From assembly GCA_016280595.1 (NCBI GenBank), contig JAEEHB010000063.1, positions 1-39,072 of the forward strand: DNA of 39,072 nt. The letters run 5' to 3'. The stretch comes from Clostridiaceae bacterium (GTDB lineage: Bacteria > Bacillota > Clostridia > Oscillospirales > Acutalibacteraceae). Positions 26,253 through 34,090 of the stretch are shown one piece after another. The notes below the pieces were generated by a model, which was given only the letters and a program-made list of their open reading frames with translations, was not told the origin of the DNA and made no database searches. Position numbers and translations under genes: made by a program. Every line of letters starts with the position of its first letter. Positions within the stretch are counted from its first letter, which is position 1.

Positions 26253-27122
26253 ATGGCGGCAAAAAAAGGCGGTCTCGGCAAAGGCCTTGACGAACTTCTC
26301 AGAGATAACGCTCCGGAGGAAGGCAGCGGCGCTTCTTCGGTAATGCTCAGAATCGGCGATATAGAGCCGAACAAAGATCAGGCAAGAAAGAATTTTGATG
26401 ACGACGCGCTCTCCGAACTCGCGGATTCAATTTCAAAGCACGGCGTGCTTCAGCCGCTTCTTGTAAGGCCTCTCATAGGCGGCGGCTATCAGCTTATAGC
26501 GGGCGAAAGGCGCTGGCGCGCTTCCCGCCTCGCAGGGCTCACGGAAGTGCCTGCGGTTATTAAAAATCTCTCCGATGAGGAAGCGGCGGTAATTTCACTA
26601 ATTGAAAACCTGCAGAGAGAAGACCTTGACCCTGTTGAAGAGGCAAAAGGCTATCATAAACTCATCACCGATTTCGGTCTCACTCAGGAGGAGGCCGCGG
26701 CTCAGGTAGGCAAATCACGCCCCGCCGTTGCCAATTCACTGCGCATTCTCAAACTTCCCGACGAGGTGCTTGCGCTTATTTCTTCCGGCGCTCTTTCCGC
26801 CGGCCACGCTAAGGCTCTCGCCGGAATCGAAGACCTCAAAACCCTTACCGCGCTTGCGAAGACGGTTGCGGAAAAAGGTCTTTCGGTAAGAGAGACAGAA
26901 AAACTCGTGAAGGCGGCTTCAAAAACCAAAAAGCCCGCCGCTAAAACACGAAACAGCAGAAACACCTATTTTGACGAAGTGGAACTTGCCCTGCACAACG
27001 CGCTCGGCAGAAAAGCGAAAGTCGTCACCTCCGGAAAAAAAGAGAGCGGCGTGCTCGAAATACCCTTCTTTGACAAAAAGGATCTTGAAGATATAGTAAA
27101 CGCGCTTTCATCACTTGAATAA
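26253..27122 (+). CDS. parB: Chromosome partitioning protein ParB (Spo0J)
   Basis: A 289-residue parS-binding CTPase that slides on DNA as a clamp. The N-terminus KKGGLGKGLDELL is the usual ParA-stimulating segment. The CTP-binding domain has GERRWRA (84-90) and ENLQREDLDPVEEA. The helix-turn-helix for parS is near 145-170 (TQEEAAAQVGKSRPAVANSLR). A lysine-rich linker and dimer domain end the protein. The ribosome binding site AGGAGG is formed by the last parA codons. Two perfect parS sites lie within 2.4 kb upstream. It does not look like Noc, which prefers another site. Confidence 0.97.
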   Translation: MAAKKGGLGKGLDELLRDNAPEEGSGASSVMLRIGDIEPNKDQARKNFDDDALSELADSISKHGVLQPLLVRPLIGGGYQLIAGERRWRASRLAGLTEVPAVIKNLSDEEAAVISLIENLQREDLDPVEEAKGYHKLITDFGLTQEEAAAQVGKSRPAVANSLRILKLPDEVLALISSGALSAGHAKALAGIEDLKTLTALAKTVAEKGLSVRETEKLVKAASKTKKPAAKTRNSRNTYFDEVELALHNALGRKAKVVTSGKKESGVLEIPFFDKKDLEDIVNALSSLE

Positions 27123-27134
27123 AAGAGGACCGGG

Positions 27135-28502
27135 ATGAACAGAAAAACAGCAACGGCGCTCGTCATCTGCCTTGCGCTTATTGCTTTCAGCGCGCTTTCG
27201 TTTACGCTTGTAAAAACTTTGAGAACACAGGTACCCGTGCTCGGCAGTTACTATCCCTCCGGCAGCGAGGAAGAAGAAGAAACACAGACGAAAGCGGAAA
27301 AAATCAAAATAAATTATCAGCGCCTTGCTTACGACCTGACACAGAGCGGGGGAGTCGAGGTTTCCTCTCTTATGCTCGAAAGGGCGGGCGCTCAGACCTG
27401 TGCCGTGCTCGAAGAGGAAGTGAAAGGCGGAGAGATATCACCCGATCGTTTCAGGCAGATAACGGGTTACACGCCCTTTGCCTTTGCCGACAAATACGGC
27501 ACAATGGTCAGCCGCGATATGGGAGATAACGGCAAAGAGACCTTCACGCTCGGCTTTACCGGAGACATTAATTTCACCGAGACCGGCTATGTGATGACTC
27601 ACGCCTACCATATGCCCGGCTGTGTTATGGACTGCATTGACGAAACATTTCAGAATGAAATGCGCTCGGCGGATATAATGTTCATTAACAACGAATTCCC
27701 TTATTCGGACCGGGGAACGCGGCAGGTTGATAAAAAGTACACTTTCAGGGCAAAACCCGAAAACGTCAAATATCTCCAAGAACTCGGCGTTGATATCGTG
27801 TCGCTCGCAAACAATCACACCTACGATTACGGCTACGAGAGTTTTGTTGATACCCTCGAAACCCTGCGAAACGCCGATATCCTCTATGTAGGCGCGGGCA
27901 TGACCGCAAGCGAGGCAAACGCTCCCGTTTCCCTGCTTATAAACGGCTACAAAGTTTCCTATATAGCGTGCTCGGGCGTTGAGTATCCGATAAAAACACC
28001 CGTCGCCACCGAAACCTCCTGCGGCATCATGGGCTCCTATGACAACGGCGAAAAAACCAAAGAGGCTGTTGAAAAGGCGAGAGAGGACAGCGACTATGTC
28101 ATCGTCTTCCCTCACTGGGGTTTTGAAAACACCACACAGCTTACCTCCGCCCAGATTTCAAACTCTCGCAAATGGATTGACGCGGGCGCGGATGCGGTAA
28201 TCGGCTGTCACGCTCACATACTGCAGGGTATGGATTATTACAAGGGCGTCCCCGTCGCCTACGGTCTGGGCAATTTCTGGTTTAACACCCGCGATGTCTA
28301 CACTGTGCTTTATAAACTGGTTGTAAGCGGCAGCGGCATTGAAGTGAGAATCGTGCCCGGCAGGCAGGCGCACAGCGAAACCTTTTATCTTGAAAGCGAA
28401 AGCGAGCGCAGGTCGCTCTATAACAGCATAATCTCCTGGTCGCCCAATAACAACATATCCATTTCCGATGAAGGAATAATCACGGAGAAAAAAGATGACT
28501 GA
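27135..28502 (+). CDS. CapA-family (PGA_cap) protein, membrane-anchored
   Basis: A 455-residue protein with an N-terminal membrane anchor (about 8-27), an acidic linker (GSEEEEETQT) and a CapA-type metallophosphatase-like domain (about 138-420). Domain motifs are GFTGDINF, FINNEFPYSD, SLANNHTYDYG, FPHWGFE and GCHAHILQGM, the last giving likely metal ligands. In capsule operons CapA takes part in poly-gamma-glutamate export or anchoring, but CapB and CapC are absent here, so the real role is unknown. AGAGGA lies before the ATG. Its 3' end overlaps the AlaX gene by 8 bases. Confidence 0.88.
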   Translation: MNRKTATALVICLALIAFSALSFTLVKTLRTQVPVLGSYYPSGSEEEEETQTKAEKIKINYQRLAYDLTQSGGVEVSSLMLERAGAQTCAVLEEEVKGGEISPDRFRQITGYTPFAFADKYGTMVSRDMGDNGKETFTLGFTGDINFTETGYVMTHAYHMPGCVMDCIDETFQNEMRSADIMFINNEFPYSDRGTRQVDKKYTFRAKPENVKYLQELGVDIVSLANNHTYDYGYESFVDTLETLRNADILYVGAGMTASEANAPVSLLINGYKVSYIACSGVEYPIKTPVATETSCGIMGSYDNGEKTKEAVEKAREDSDYVIVFPHWGFENTTQLTSAQISNSRKWIDAGADAVIGCHAHILQGMDYYKGVPVAYGLGNFWFNTRDVYTVLYKLVVSGSGIEVRIVPGRQAHSETFYLESESERRSLYNSIISWSPNNNISISDEGIITEKKDD

Positions 28503-29640
28503 CAGACTTTATTATAAAGACGCTTATATCCGCAGTTTTACCGCAAACGTTATTTCCTGCACGGAAAAAAGCGGAAAATATGAAATCATACTCGACCGCA
28601 CGGCGTTTTTCCCCGAAGGCGGCGGACAGCCAGGCGACAGGGGAGCGATAGGCTCTTCGAAAGTGCTTGACACCGTATTGCGTGATGATGAAATAATCCA
28701 TATCTGCTCTTCTCCCGAAAGCGGAGAGTGCGAATGCTCGCTCGACTGGGATTTCAGATTTTTGAATATGCAGCAGCACAGCGGCGAGCACATTTTTTCG
28801 GGCGTGCTTCACTCGCTCACGGGCCTCGATAATGTCGGCTTTCATATGAGCGAAAGTGAAAAGGAAGTCACCGTTGATTTCAGCGGACCCGTGTCAGATG
28901 AAACAATCGCCCTTGCCGAGAAAAAAACAAACGAATTCATCTGGGCAAATGTGCCCGTAACCTGCTTTTATCCGCCCGAGGATGAAATAAGCAGTTATGA
29001 TTACAGAAGCAAAAAAGAGATTGACGGACCTCTGCGCCTTGTGAAAATTGAGGGCGCGGACCTGTGCGCCTGCTGCGGCACCCATGTCGCGCGCACTGGC
29101 GAAACAGGCATAGTGAAAGTAATCACAAGTGAAAGCAACAGGGGAGGGGTGAGAATCACTCTTAAAATCGGCTCCCTTGCCCTTGAAGACTATATCGAAA
29201 AGAATAATTCTGTTTTGGAAATATCCGCATCTCTCTGCGCAAAGCATCACGAGGTTTCGCAGGCGGTTGAAAAACTGAAGGAAAAGCAGAATGACCTTCG
29301 CATCGAAATCAGCAATCTCAATAAGGAGATTATTTCCCTTCTTGCGCGCGGTTTCACGGATGAATTCCCCTGCGTTGTTGATTCAAGGGGCTCTTCCGAT
29401 TTTGCAAGGATGCTTGCGGACGCGGGCGCTTCACAGGTAAAAATCGCCTTCGCTTTTTCGGGCGACGACAAAAACGGCTACAAGTACGCCGTCGCTTCAA
29501 AACTCACGGATGTCAGGGAAACGGGTAAACTCCTCAATTCCGCTCTCGGCGGCAGGGGAGGCGGAAAGCCCGAAATGATAATGGGCAGCGTAAGCGCTTC
29601 TCTTGAGCAGATAAAGGCTTTTATCGAAAGCGTGAAATAA
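28495..29640 (+). CDS. Alanyl-tRNA editing protein (AlaX type, with DHHA1 domain)
   Basis: A 381-residue homologue of the AlaRS editing region. TAFFPEGGGQPGD (36-48) and the zinc ligands His95 and His99 in QQHSGEH match the editing domain; CCGTH supplies the other ligands. A coiled coil (about 245-285) leads to a C-terminal DHHA1 domain with the glycine-rich GGRGGGKPEM motif. Free-standing editors hydrolyse Ser-tRNA(Ala) or Gly-tRNA(Ala). The aminoacylation domain is absent, and the length suits AlaX-L. Start is supported by the overlap with the CapA-like gene and GGAG a few bases upstream. Confidence 0.94.
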   Translation: MTDRLYYKDAYIRSFTANVISCTEKSGKYEIILDRTAFFPEGGGQPGDRGAIGSSKVLDTVLRDDEIIHICSSPESGECECSLDWDFRFLNMQQHSGEHIFSGVLHSLTGLDNVGFHMSESEKEVTVDFSGPVSDETIALAEKKTNEFIWANVPVTCFYPPEDEISSYDYRSKKEIDGPLRLVKIEGADLCACCGTHVARTGETGIVKVITSESNRGGVRITLKIGSLALEDYIEKNNSVLEISASLCAKHHEVSQAVEKLKEKQNDLRIEISNLNKEIISLLARGFTDEFPCVVDSRGSSDFARMLADAGASQVKIAFAFSGDDKNGYKYAVASKLTDVRETGKLLNSALGGRGGGKPEMIMGSVSASLEQIKAFIESVK

Positions 29641-29732
29641 ATCAGGGAATAATAATTTAAATCAAAATTTTCTCTTGATATCGGATAAAATATATTATAT
29701 AATATGATGTAAACTAATCGGCGAGAACTTTT
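29641..29732 (+). other. Leader and promoter region of the SRP RNA
   Basis: This AT-rich stretch is free of genes. It contains a promoter with -35 TTGATA (29675-29680) and -10 TATAAT (29698-29703), spaced by 17 bases. The expected start is near 29710, so the RNA may be trimmed at its 5' end before the closing helix that begins about 29733. Confidence 0.75.
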
Positions 29733-29857
29733 CTTTGATCATGTGGCGTGTGGGTCCTGTGCGACAGGACACTGTGAACCATGTCAGGCGGGAGACCGAG
29801 CAGCATTAAGCGGACAGTCGTGTGCGCCACAGTTTGCCTGCCGCCATATGATCAAGG
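29733..29857 (+). ncRNA. ffs: Signal recognition particle RNA, small bacterial type
   Basis: The conserved SRP domain is clear: GTGAACCATGTCAGG (about 29774-29788), an apical CGG-GAGA-CCG hairpin with a GNRA tetraloop, then AGCAGCATTAAG. The 5' and 3' ends form a 14-bp helix (TTGATCATGTGGCG 29735-29748 with CGCCATATGATCAA 29842-29855, one wobble pair). The RNA binds Ffh and targets membrane and secreted proteins. It lies directly before dnaX, as scr does in Bacillus subtilis. Exact ends are inferred from the helix. Confidence 0.94.
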
Positions 29858-29885
29858 GAAAGTTCTTTTGGAAAGAGGTGAGAAA

Positions 29886-31493
29886 ATGTATCTGGCGCTT
29901 TACAGAAAATGGAGACCGTCAACCTTTGACGAGGTTTACGGCCAGCCGCATATTACCGAAACTCTCAAAAAAGAAGTCGCGTCAGGAAAGATTTCTCACG
30001 CCTATCTTTTCACCGGCTCAAGAGGCACGGGCAAAACCTCCTGCGCCAAGATTCTTGCAAAGGCGGTCAACTGCCCCAACGCCGTAAACGGCAACCCCTG
30101 CAACGAATGTGAAATCTGCAGAGGCATTGATAACGGCTCGCTTACCGATGTGGTTGAAATGGACGCCGCGAGCAACAACGGCGTTGACGAAATCCGCACC
30201 CTGCGTGAGGAAATAGTTTTCGCGCCTACAGTGGCAAAGTACAGAGTGTATATAATCGACGAAGTGCATATGCTCTCCGCGAGCGCTTTCAACGCCTTCC
30301 TCAAAACTCTCGAAGAGCCGCCCGAGCACGCAATTTTCATCCTCGCCACCACGGATGTTCACAAAGTGCTTCCCACCATTCTTTCAAGATGCCAGCGTTT
30401 TGATTTCAGGCGCGTTTCCGCGCAGGATATAGTAAAGAGGCTTAAGTTCGTAGCCGAAAACGAAAATGTCACCCTCACGGATGACGCGGCAAATCTTATA
30501 GCGAATGTCGCCGACGGCGGTATGAGAGACGCTCTATCCGTGCTTGACCGCTGCTTCGCGATTTCCGACAATATCGATTCGGCGGTGGTAAGTTCCGCCG
30601 CGGGAGTTACGGGCAACGATAATCTCTTCAAGTTTTCCGGCTTTATTGCACAGGGCGATTTCAAATCCGCTCTGCTGCTCGTTTCCGAACTTTACAAAGG
30701 CTACTGCGATGTTTCGGTGCTTGCCAACCGTCTGCTTGACCACTTCAGAAATATAATGGTCGCAAAGTCGGTAAGCAACTGTCAGGATCTCATAATCTGC
30801 TCCGAAGAAGAAATTGAGCAGTACAGGAGCAGGGCAAAAGAGATTTCGATGAACAAGCTTCTCGAGTGCATAGAGATTCTTTCAAGATTCAATTATTCCG
30901 TAAAAGAAGCGTCAAACAAAAGAATTCTTCTTGAAACGGCAATCATAAAAATGTGCGGAGTGAAAGACAGTGTTTCCGCTAAAGAGCCCGCCGCTCCGGT
31001 GAGCGCTCCCCGGACCGTAACCAAAACATTCACTCAGCCGGTGCCCGTTCTTTCCTCACCCGAAGTAAAGGCTGAAACTCCCTCTCCTCAGGTCAAAGAA
31101 GAAACTCCGGCACCCGCACCTCAGCCCCAGGCAAATCCCGCAGAAAGTCAGGAGCCCTATCCCGACGGATCTTTTACTCTGTGGCCCGAGATAAAAGAAA
31201 AACTCAAGACTTACGATATGGCTCTGTTTGCCGTGCTTTCGCAGACCGACGCGATTATCAAAAACGGCAAAATCATTATTCTCACAAATAACCCCGGATT
31301 AAAAGAATACATTCTCAAAAACAATTACGCATCTGCCCTCAAAAACGCGATAACCGATGTAACGGGCAGAGAGATGAAAGCCGCAATTTCGGTTACCGGC
31401 GGCAATAACAAACCGGCAGGGGAGAGCGACAAACCGAAGGACGACAGTCCTCTGAGCGGTCTTCTGTCAAAAATCAACGATTTCAATAATTAA
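29886..31493 (+). CDS. dnaX: DNA polymerase III subunit gamma/tau
   Basis: A 535-residue clamp-loader subunit. Residues 42-51 hold the Walker A loop GSRGTGKT; zinc ligands are Cys63, 72, 75 and 78; Walker B is IIDEVH (123-128); the SRC sensor is in LSRCQRFDF. Domain III ends near 365. A Pro/Ala/Glu-rich linker (about 370-430) precedes a tau-like C-terminal domain. GAGGTG stands 5 bases before the ATG; the open frame upstream falls inside the SRP RNA and is not coding. No terminator separates it from that RNA, so read-through transcription is likely. It heads dnaX-ybaB-recR. Confidence 0.97.
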   Translation: MYLALYRKWRPSTFDEVYGQPHITETLKKEVASGKISHAYLFTGSRGTGKTSCAKILAKAVNCPNAVNGNPCNECEICRGIDNGSLTDVVEMDAASNNGVDEIRTLREEIVFAPTVAKYRVYIIDEVHMLSASAFNAFLKTLEEPPEHAIFILATTDVHKVLPTILSRCQRFDFRRVSAQDIVKRLKFVAENENVTLTDDAANLIANVADGGMRDALSVLDRCFAISDNIDSAVVSSAAGVTGNDNLFKFSGFIAQGDFKSALLLVSELYKGYCDVSVLANRLLDHFRNIMVAKSVSNCQDLIICSEEEIEQYRSRAKEISMNKLLECIEILSRFNYSVKEASNKRILLETAIIKMCGVKDSVSAKEPAAPVSAPRTVTKTFTQPVPVLSSPEVKAETPSPQVKEETPAPAPQPQANPAESQEPYPDGSFTLWPEIKEKLKTYDMALFAVLSQTDAIIKNGKIIILTNNPGLKEYILKNNYASALKNAITDVTGREMKAAISVTGGNNKPAGESDKPKDDSPLSGLLSKINDFNN

Positions 31494-31505
31494 GGAGAAA
31501 ACAGG

Positions 31506-31844
31506 ATGAAAGCAAGAATTCCCGGTGCCGGCCAGGGCGGTCAGGCCAATATGATGAAAAAAATTCAGGAAATGCAGGAAAATATGGAGAGAATCCAGAA
31601 AGAGGTTGAAGAAACCGTTTTCACCTCTTCCGCAGGCGGCGGAGCAGTTGAAGTATCCGTTACCGGCGCTCACCAGGTGACTGCAATCAACCTTAAGCCC
31701 GAAATAGTCGACCCCGAAGATATAGAAATGCTTGAGGACCTTATTATCTCCGCCTGCAACGAAAGCATCCGCAAGGCAAACGAAGCAATGGAAAAAGGTA
31801 TGGAAGAGGCAAAAGGCGGTCTTTCCATCCCCGGTCTTCTCTGA
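31506..31844 (+). CDS. YbaB/EbfC-family nucleoid-associated protein
   Basis: A 112-residue protein with an N-terminal Met/Gln-rich helix ([16 protein letters not shown], residues 18-33), a central beta region ([16 protein letters not shown]) and a C-terminal helix. The family binds DNA as a dimer and is encoded between dnaX and recR in many bacteria, as here. AAGGAG precedes the ATG. Its TGA overlaps the recR start, which points to coupled translation. Confidence 0.95.
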   Translation: MKARIPGAGQGGQANMMKKIQEMQENMERIQKEVEETVFTSSAGGGAVEVSVTGAHQVTAINLKPEIVDPEDIEMLEDLIISACNESIRKANEAMEKGMEEAKGGLSIPGLL

Positions 31845-32443
31845 TGAGCGGTTTTGCCCCGTCACTTGAAATACTGATTGATAAACTCGCTTCTCTGCCC
31901 TCAATCGGCAGAAAAAGCGCTCAGAGGCTCGCCTTTCATTTTATGTCAATGAGTGACGAAGAAGCGCAGGCTTTTGCCGAGGCTGTTAAAAATGCTCGCA
32001 CCAAAGTAAAACGGTGCACCGTATGCTGTAATTTTTCAGATGAAGATGTCTGCCCGATTTGCAGGTCAAAGGAGCGCGACCGCTCCGTAATCTGCGTGGT
32101 TGAAGACCCGCGAGACGTGCTCGCATTTGAGCGCACTCACGAATATCCCGGTCTTTATCATGTGCTTCACGGAGTTATAAGCCCGATGAACGACATAAAC
32201 CCCGAAGACATCTGCATAAAAGAACTTATCGCCCGTCTGTCGGGCGACGAAGTAAAAGAAGTGATTATGGCAACCAACCCCACAGTTGAAGGCGAAGCCA
32301 CATCAATGTATATTTCAAAACTTATTAAACCTCTCGGCGTGAAAGTGAGCCGCCTCGCCTACGGCGTACCCGTCGGAGCGGACCTCGAATATGCCGATGA
32401 ATTCACCCTGATAAGGGCAATGGAAGGCAGAAAAGATATCTGA
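31844..32443 (+). CDS. recR: Recombination mediator protein RecR
   Basis: A 199-residue protein of normal length. In order it has a helix-hairpin-helix ([15 protein letters not shown]), a four-cysteine zinc finger ([16 protein letters not shown]), a Toprim domain ([14 protein letters not shown]) and a C-terminal Walker-like region with [19 protein letters not shown]. RecR works with RecO and RecF to load RecA on gapped DNA. The gene is the last of dnaX-ybaB-recR; the origin-like gap follows its stop and no terminator is obvious. Confidence 0.97.
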   Translation: MSGFAPSLEILIDKLASLPSIGRKSAQRLAFHFMSMSDEEAQAFAEAVKNARTKVKRCTVCCNFSDEDVCPICRSKERDRSVICVVEDPRDVLAFERTHEYPGLYHVLHGVISPMNDINPEDICIKELIARLSGDEVKEVIMATNPTVEGEATSMYISKLIKPLGVKVSRLAYGVPVGADLEYADEFTLIRAMEGRKDI

Positions 32444-32470
32444 AAAAATATTGACTTATTCAACATCTTT

Positions 32471-32619
32471 TTCACTTTTTCTTCACTCCCTTTCACGGTT
32501 TTCACCACCCTGATTTTTATTCACACTTCTAACATTTTACTCACACACATAAAGTTAAAAATTCACCCGCGTTTTTCTCAGTAATTTAAGGCATCGCGCA
32601 AGTTGTACCACATTTTCAC
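32471..32619 (+). repeat. Helically phased TTCAC motif array
   Basis: TTCAC occurs at 32471, 32482, 32492, 32501, 32520, 32562 and 32615, with a CTCAC variant at 32540. Gaps are 11, 10, 9, 19, 20, 22 and 53 bases, near whole multiples of the helical turn, and all copies are on the same strand. Most are preceded by T-rich bases, like degenerate DnaA boxes. Confidence 0.6.
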
Positions 32620-32624
32620 GCACT

Positions 32625-32639
32625 CTACTACTACTACTG
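32625..32639 (+). repeat. CTA triplet run resembling DnaA-trios
   Basis: CTACTACTACTACTG gives four CTA triplets and one CTG, directly before the AT-rich stretch. In Bacillus subtilis the trio element (3'-GAT-5', read as CTA on this strand) loads DnaA on single-stranded DNA at this same position before dnaN. Confidence 0.6.
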
Positions 32640-32721
32640 AATTATGTATATGATTACATATCAATAATCGCTTTCGCCCGTATTTATGCGGCTGTAAGAA
32701 AGATATATGGAGGAAGTATAT

Positions 32722-33831
32722 ATGAAGTTTATCTGTAACACATTTGATTTATCTGAAGCCTGCCAGATTGTCCAGAGAGCGGCGTCTTCAAAGACAGCCC
32801 TTCCCTCAGTGGAAGGTATATTGCTGACTGCTTCTTCGGGCAAACTTACTCTCACGGGTTACGACCTTGAAATGGGCATAATCACCGAGATTCCCTGTTC
32901 TTCATCCGAAGAGGGCAAAATAGTAATAAACGCCCATATGCTCAGCGAAACTTTAAGAAAACTTCCTGCCGACTCCGTATCTGTTGACGCAGACGCAAGA
33001 CAGATTGCCACAATCGAAAGCGGCGAATTCAAAACCACGATAATCGGTATGAACGCCGAGGATTATCCCGAGCTTCCTTCGGTAAGCAGAGGATATGATG
33101 TTGAAGTAAGTCAGAATATCCTTAAAGATATGATCCGCAAAACCATCTTCTCGGCAGCTGTTAAAGACAGCAAAGTTGTTCACACGGGCGTGAAATTTGA
33201 AATAGAGCCCGGTCATATCCGCCTTGTAGCGGTAGACGGTGTGCGTCTTGCAATCAGAAATGAAAATATTGACTACAGCGGCGAAGAACTTACCTTCGTT
33301 GTGCCGGCAAAAACTCTTTCTGAAGTTATGAAACTTCTCAGCGACGAGGATGATAAAATCAAGATTTCCGTCGGCAACAGGCACATCACTTTTTCAATCG
33401 GCGCTTATTACATTATTTCAAGGCTGCTTGACGGCGAATTTCTTAACTATAAATCCGCTATTCCTTCGGCGGCAAAGACCATTGCAAAGGTAAACACCGC
33501 GCAGTTCCTCAGCAGTATTGACAGAACTTCGCTCATTATTACCGACAGAATCAAGAGCCCCATCAAGTGCGTCTTTTCAAATGACAGCATAGTGATGTCC
33601 AGTAACGCCTCAATCGGCGCGTCAAACGATAAGATTCCCGCCGAGATTACCGGCGATGACATCACAGTTGGTTTCAACAATAAATATATGCTTGATGCTC
33701 TTCGTGTGTGCGACACAGACGAAATCAAGATTATGCTCAACAGCCCCGTTGCCCCCATCCTTGTGGTGCCGGTAGAGGGTGATGAGTTTATCTTCCTTAT
33801 CCTTCCCGTGAGGCTCAAGAATGAAAATTAA
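32722..33831 (+). CDS. dnaN: DNA polymerase III beta sliding clamp
   Basis: A 369-residue clamp of normal length, with the three repeated clamp domains. Recognisable segments are KTALPSVEGILLTAS in domain 1, FVVPAKTLSEVMKLL in domain 2 and the C-terminal DEFIFLILPVRL that ends in the usual P-V/M-R-L motif. GGAGG lies 8 bases before the chosen ATG; an in-frame ATG 5 codons upstream overlaps that site. The S4-domain gene starts 11 bases before its stop. dnaA, its normal upstream neighbour, is replaced by recR. Confidence 0.97.
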   Translation: MKFICNTFDLSEACQIVQRAASSKTALPSVEGILLTASSGKLTLTGYDLEMGIITEIPCSSSEEGKIVINAHMLSETLRKLPADSVSVDADARQIATIESGEFKTTIIGMNAEDYPELPSVSRGYDVEVSQNILKDMIRKTIFSAAVKDSKVVHTGVKFEIEPGHIRLVAVDGVRLAIRNENIDYSGEELTFVVPAKTLSEVMKLLSDEDDKIKISVGNRHITFSIGAYYIISRLLDGEFLNYKSAIPSAAKTIAKVNTAQFLSSIDRTSLIITDRIKSPIKCVFSNDSIVMSSNASIGASNDKIPAEITGDDITVGFNNKYMLDALRVCDTDEIKIMLNSPVAPILVVPVEGDEFIFLILPVRLKNEN

Positions 33832-34060
33832 AGTCAAGGTTGTTCCGAAGCAGGAAATACATAAGAAGATAGACACGGATTTTGTAAAACTCGATTCTTT
33901 TCTCAAACTCAATGACGCGGTGCAGTCCGGCGGTCACGCGAAAGTGGTGATTCAGGGCGGCGAGGTGAAGGTAAACGGAGAAACCTGCCTTCAGCGCGGC
34001 AAAAAGATAAGAAAAGGCGATAGAGTGGAATTCGAAAGAAAAATCTATATAGCAGAATAA
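33821..34060 (+). CDS. S4-domain RNA-binding protein (YaaA/RlbA type)
   Basis: A 79-residue protein with a single S4 fold: FLKLNDAVQSGGHAKVVIQ and GEVKVNGETCLQRGKKIRKGD are the diagnostic segments. In Bacillus and Clostridia this small gene sits between dnaN and recF, and the same position is seen here. It may have a role in ribosome assembly, which is not established for this organism. The start overlaps the dnaN end, with GAGG upstream. Confidence 0.94.
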   Translation: MKIKVKVVPKQEIHKKIDTDFVKLDSFLKLNDAVQSGGHAKVVIQGGEVKVNGETCLQRGKKIRKGDRVEFERKIYIAE

Positions 34061-34090
34061 AAATATAAAAAGAGAGGAATGGTGATATAA

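Larger units (their letters stand above)
32444..32721. other. oriC: Candidate replication origin (oriC/basal unwinding region)
   Basis: A 278-base gap between recR and dnaN without a gene. It holds repeated TTCAC motifs (32471-32619), among them TTATTCACA at 32517-32525, which fits a relaxed TTATNCACA DnaA box. A CTA triplet run follows (32625-32639), then an AT-rich stretch (32636-32670), and then dnaN. This order (boxes, short GC-rich spot, trios, AT-rich DNA, dnaN) is that of the Bacillus subtilis unwinding region. No perfect TTATCCACA is present and dnaA is not adjacent, so this remains a candidate. Confidence 0.6.

Noticed and set aside
27135-28502. A poly-gamma-glutamate capsule locus
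   Set aside because: Only a CapA-like gene is present; no CapB, CapC or CapE neighbours exist.
29962-29975. Possible slippery A run for a dnaX frameshift
   Set aside because: The A run sits early in the gene and in the wrong codon phase for A-AAA-AAG; no downstream stimulator or short gamma product is suggested.
32625-32639. The CTA run as a plain microsatellite
   Set aside because: Its place between box-like motifs and AT-rich DNA before dnaN makes an origin element more likely, although slippage origin cannot be excluded.
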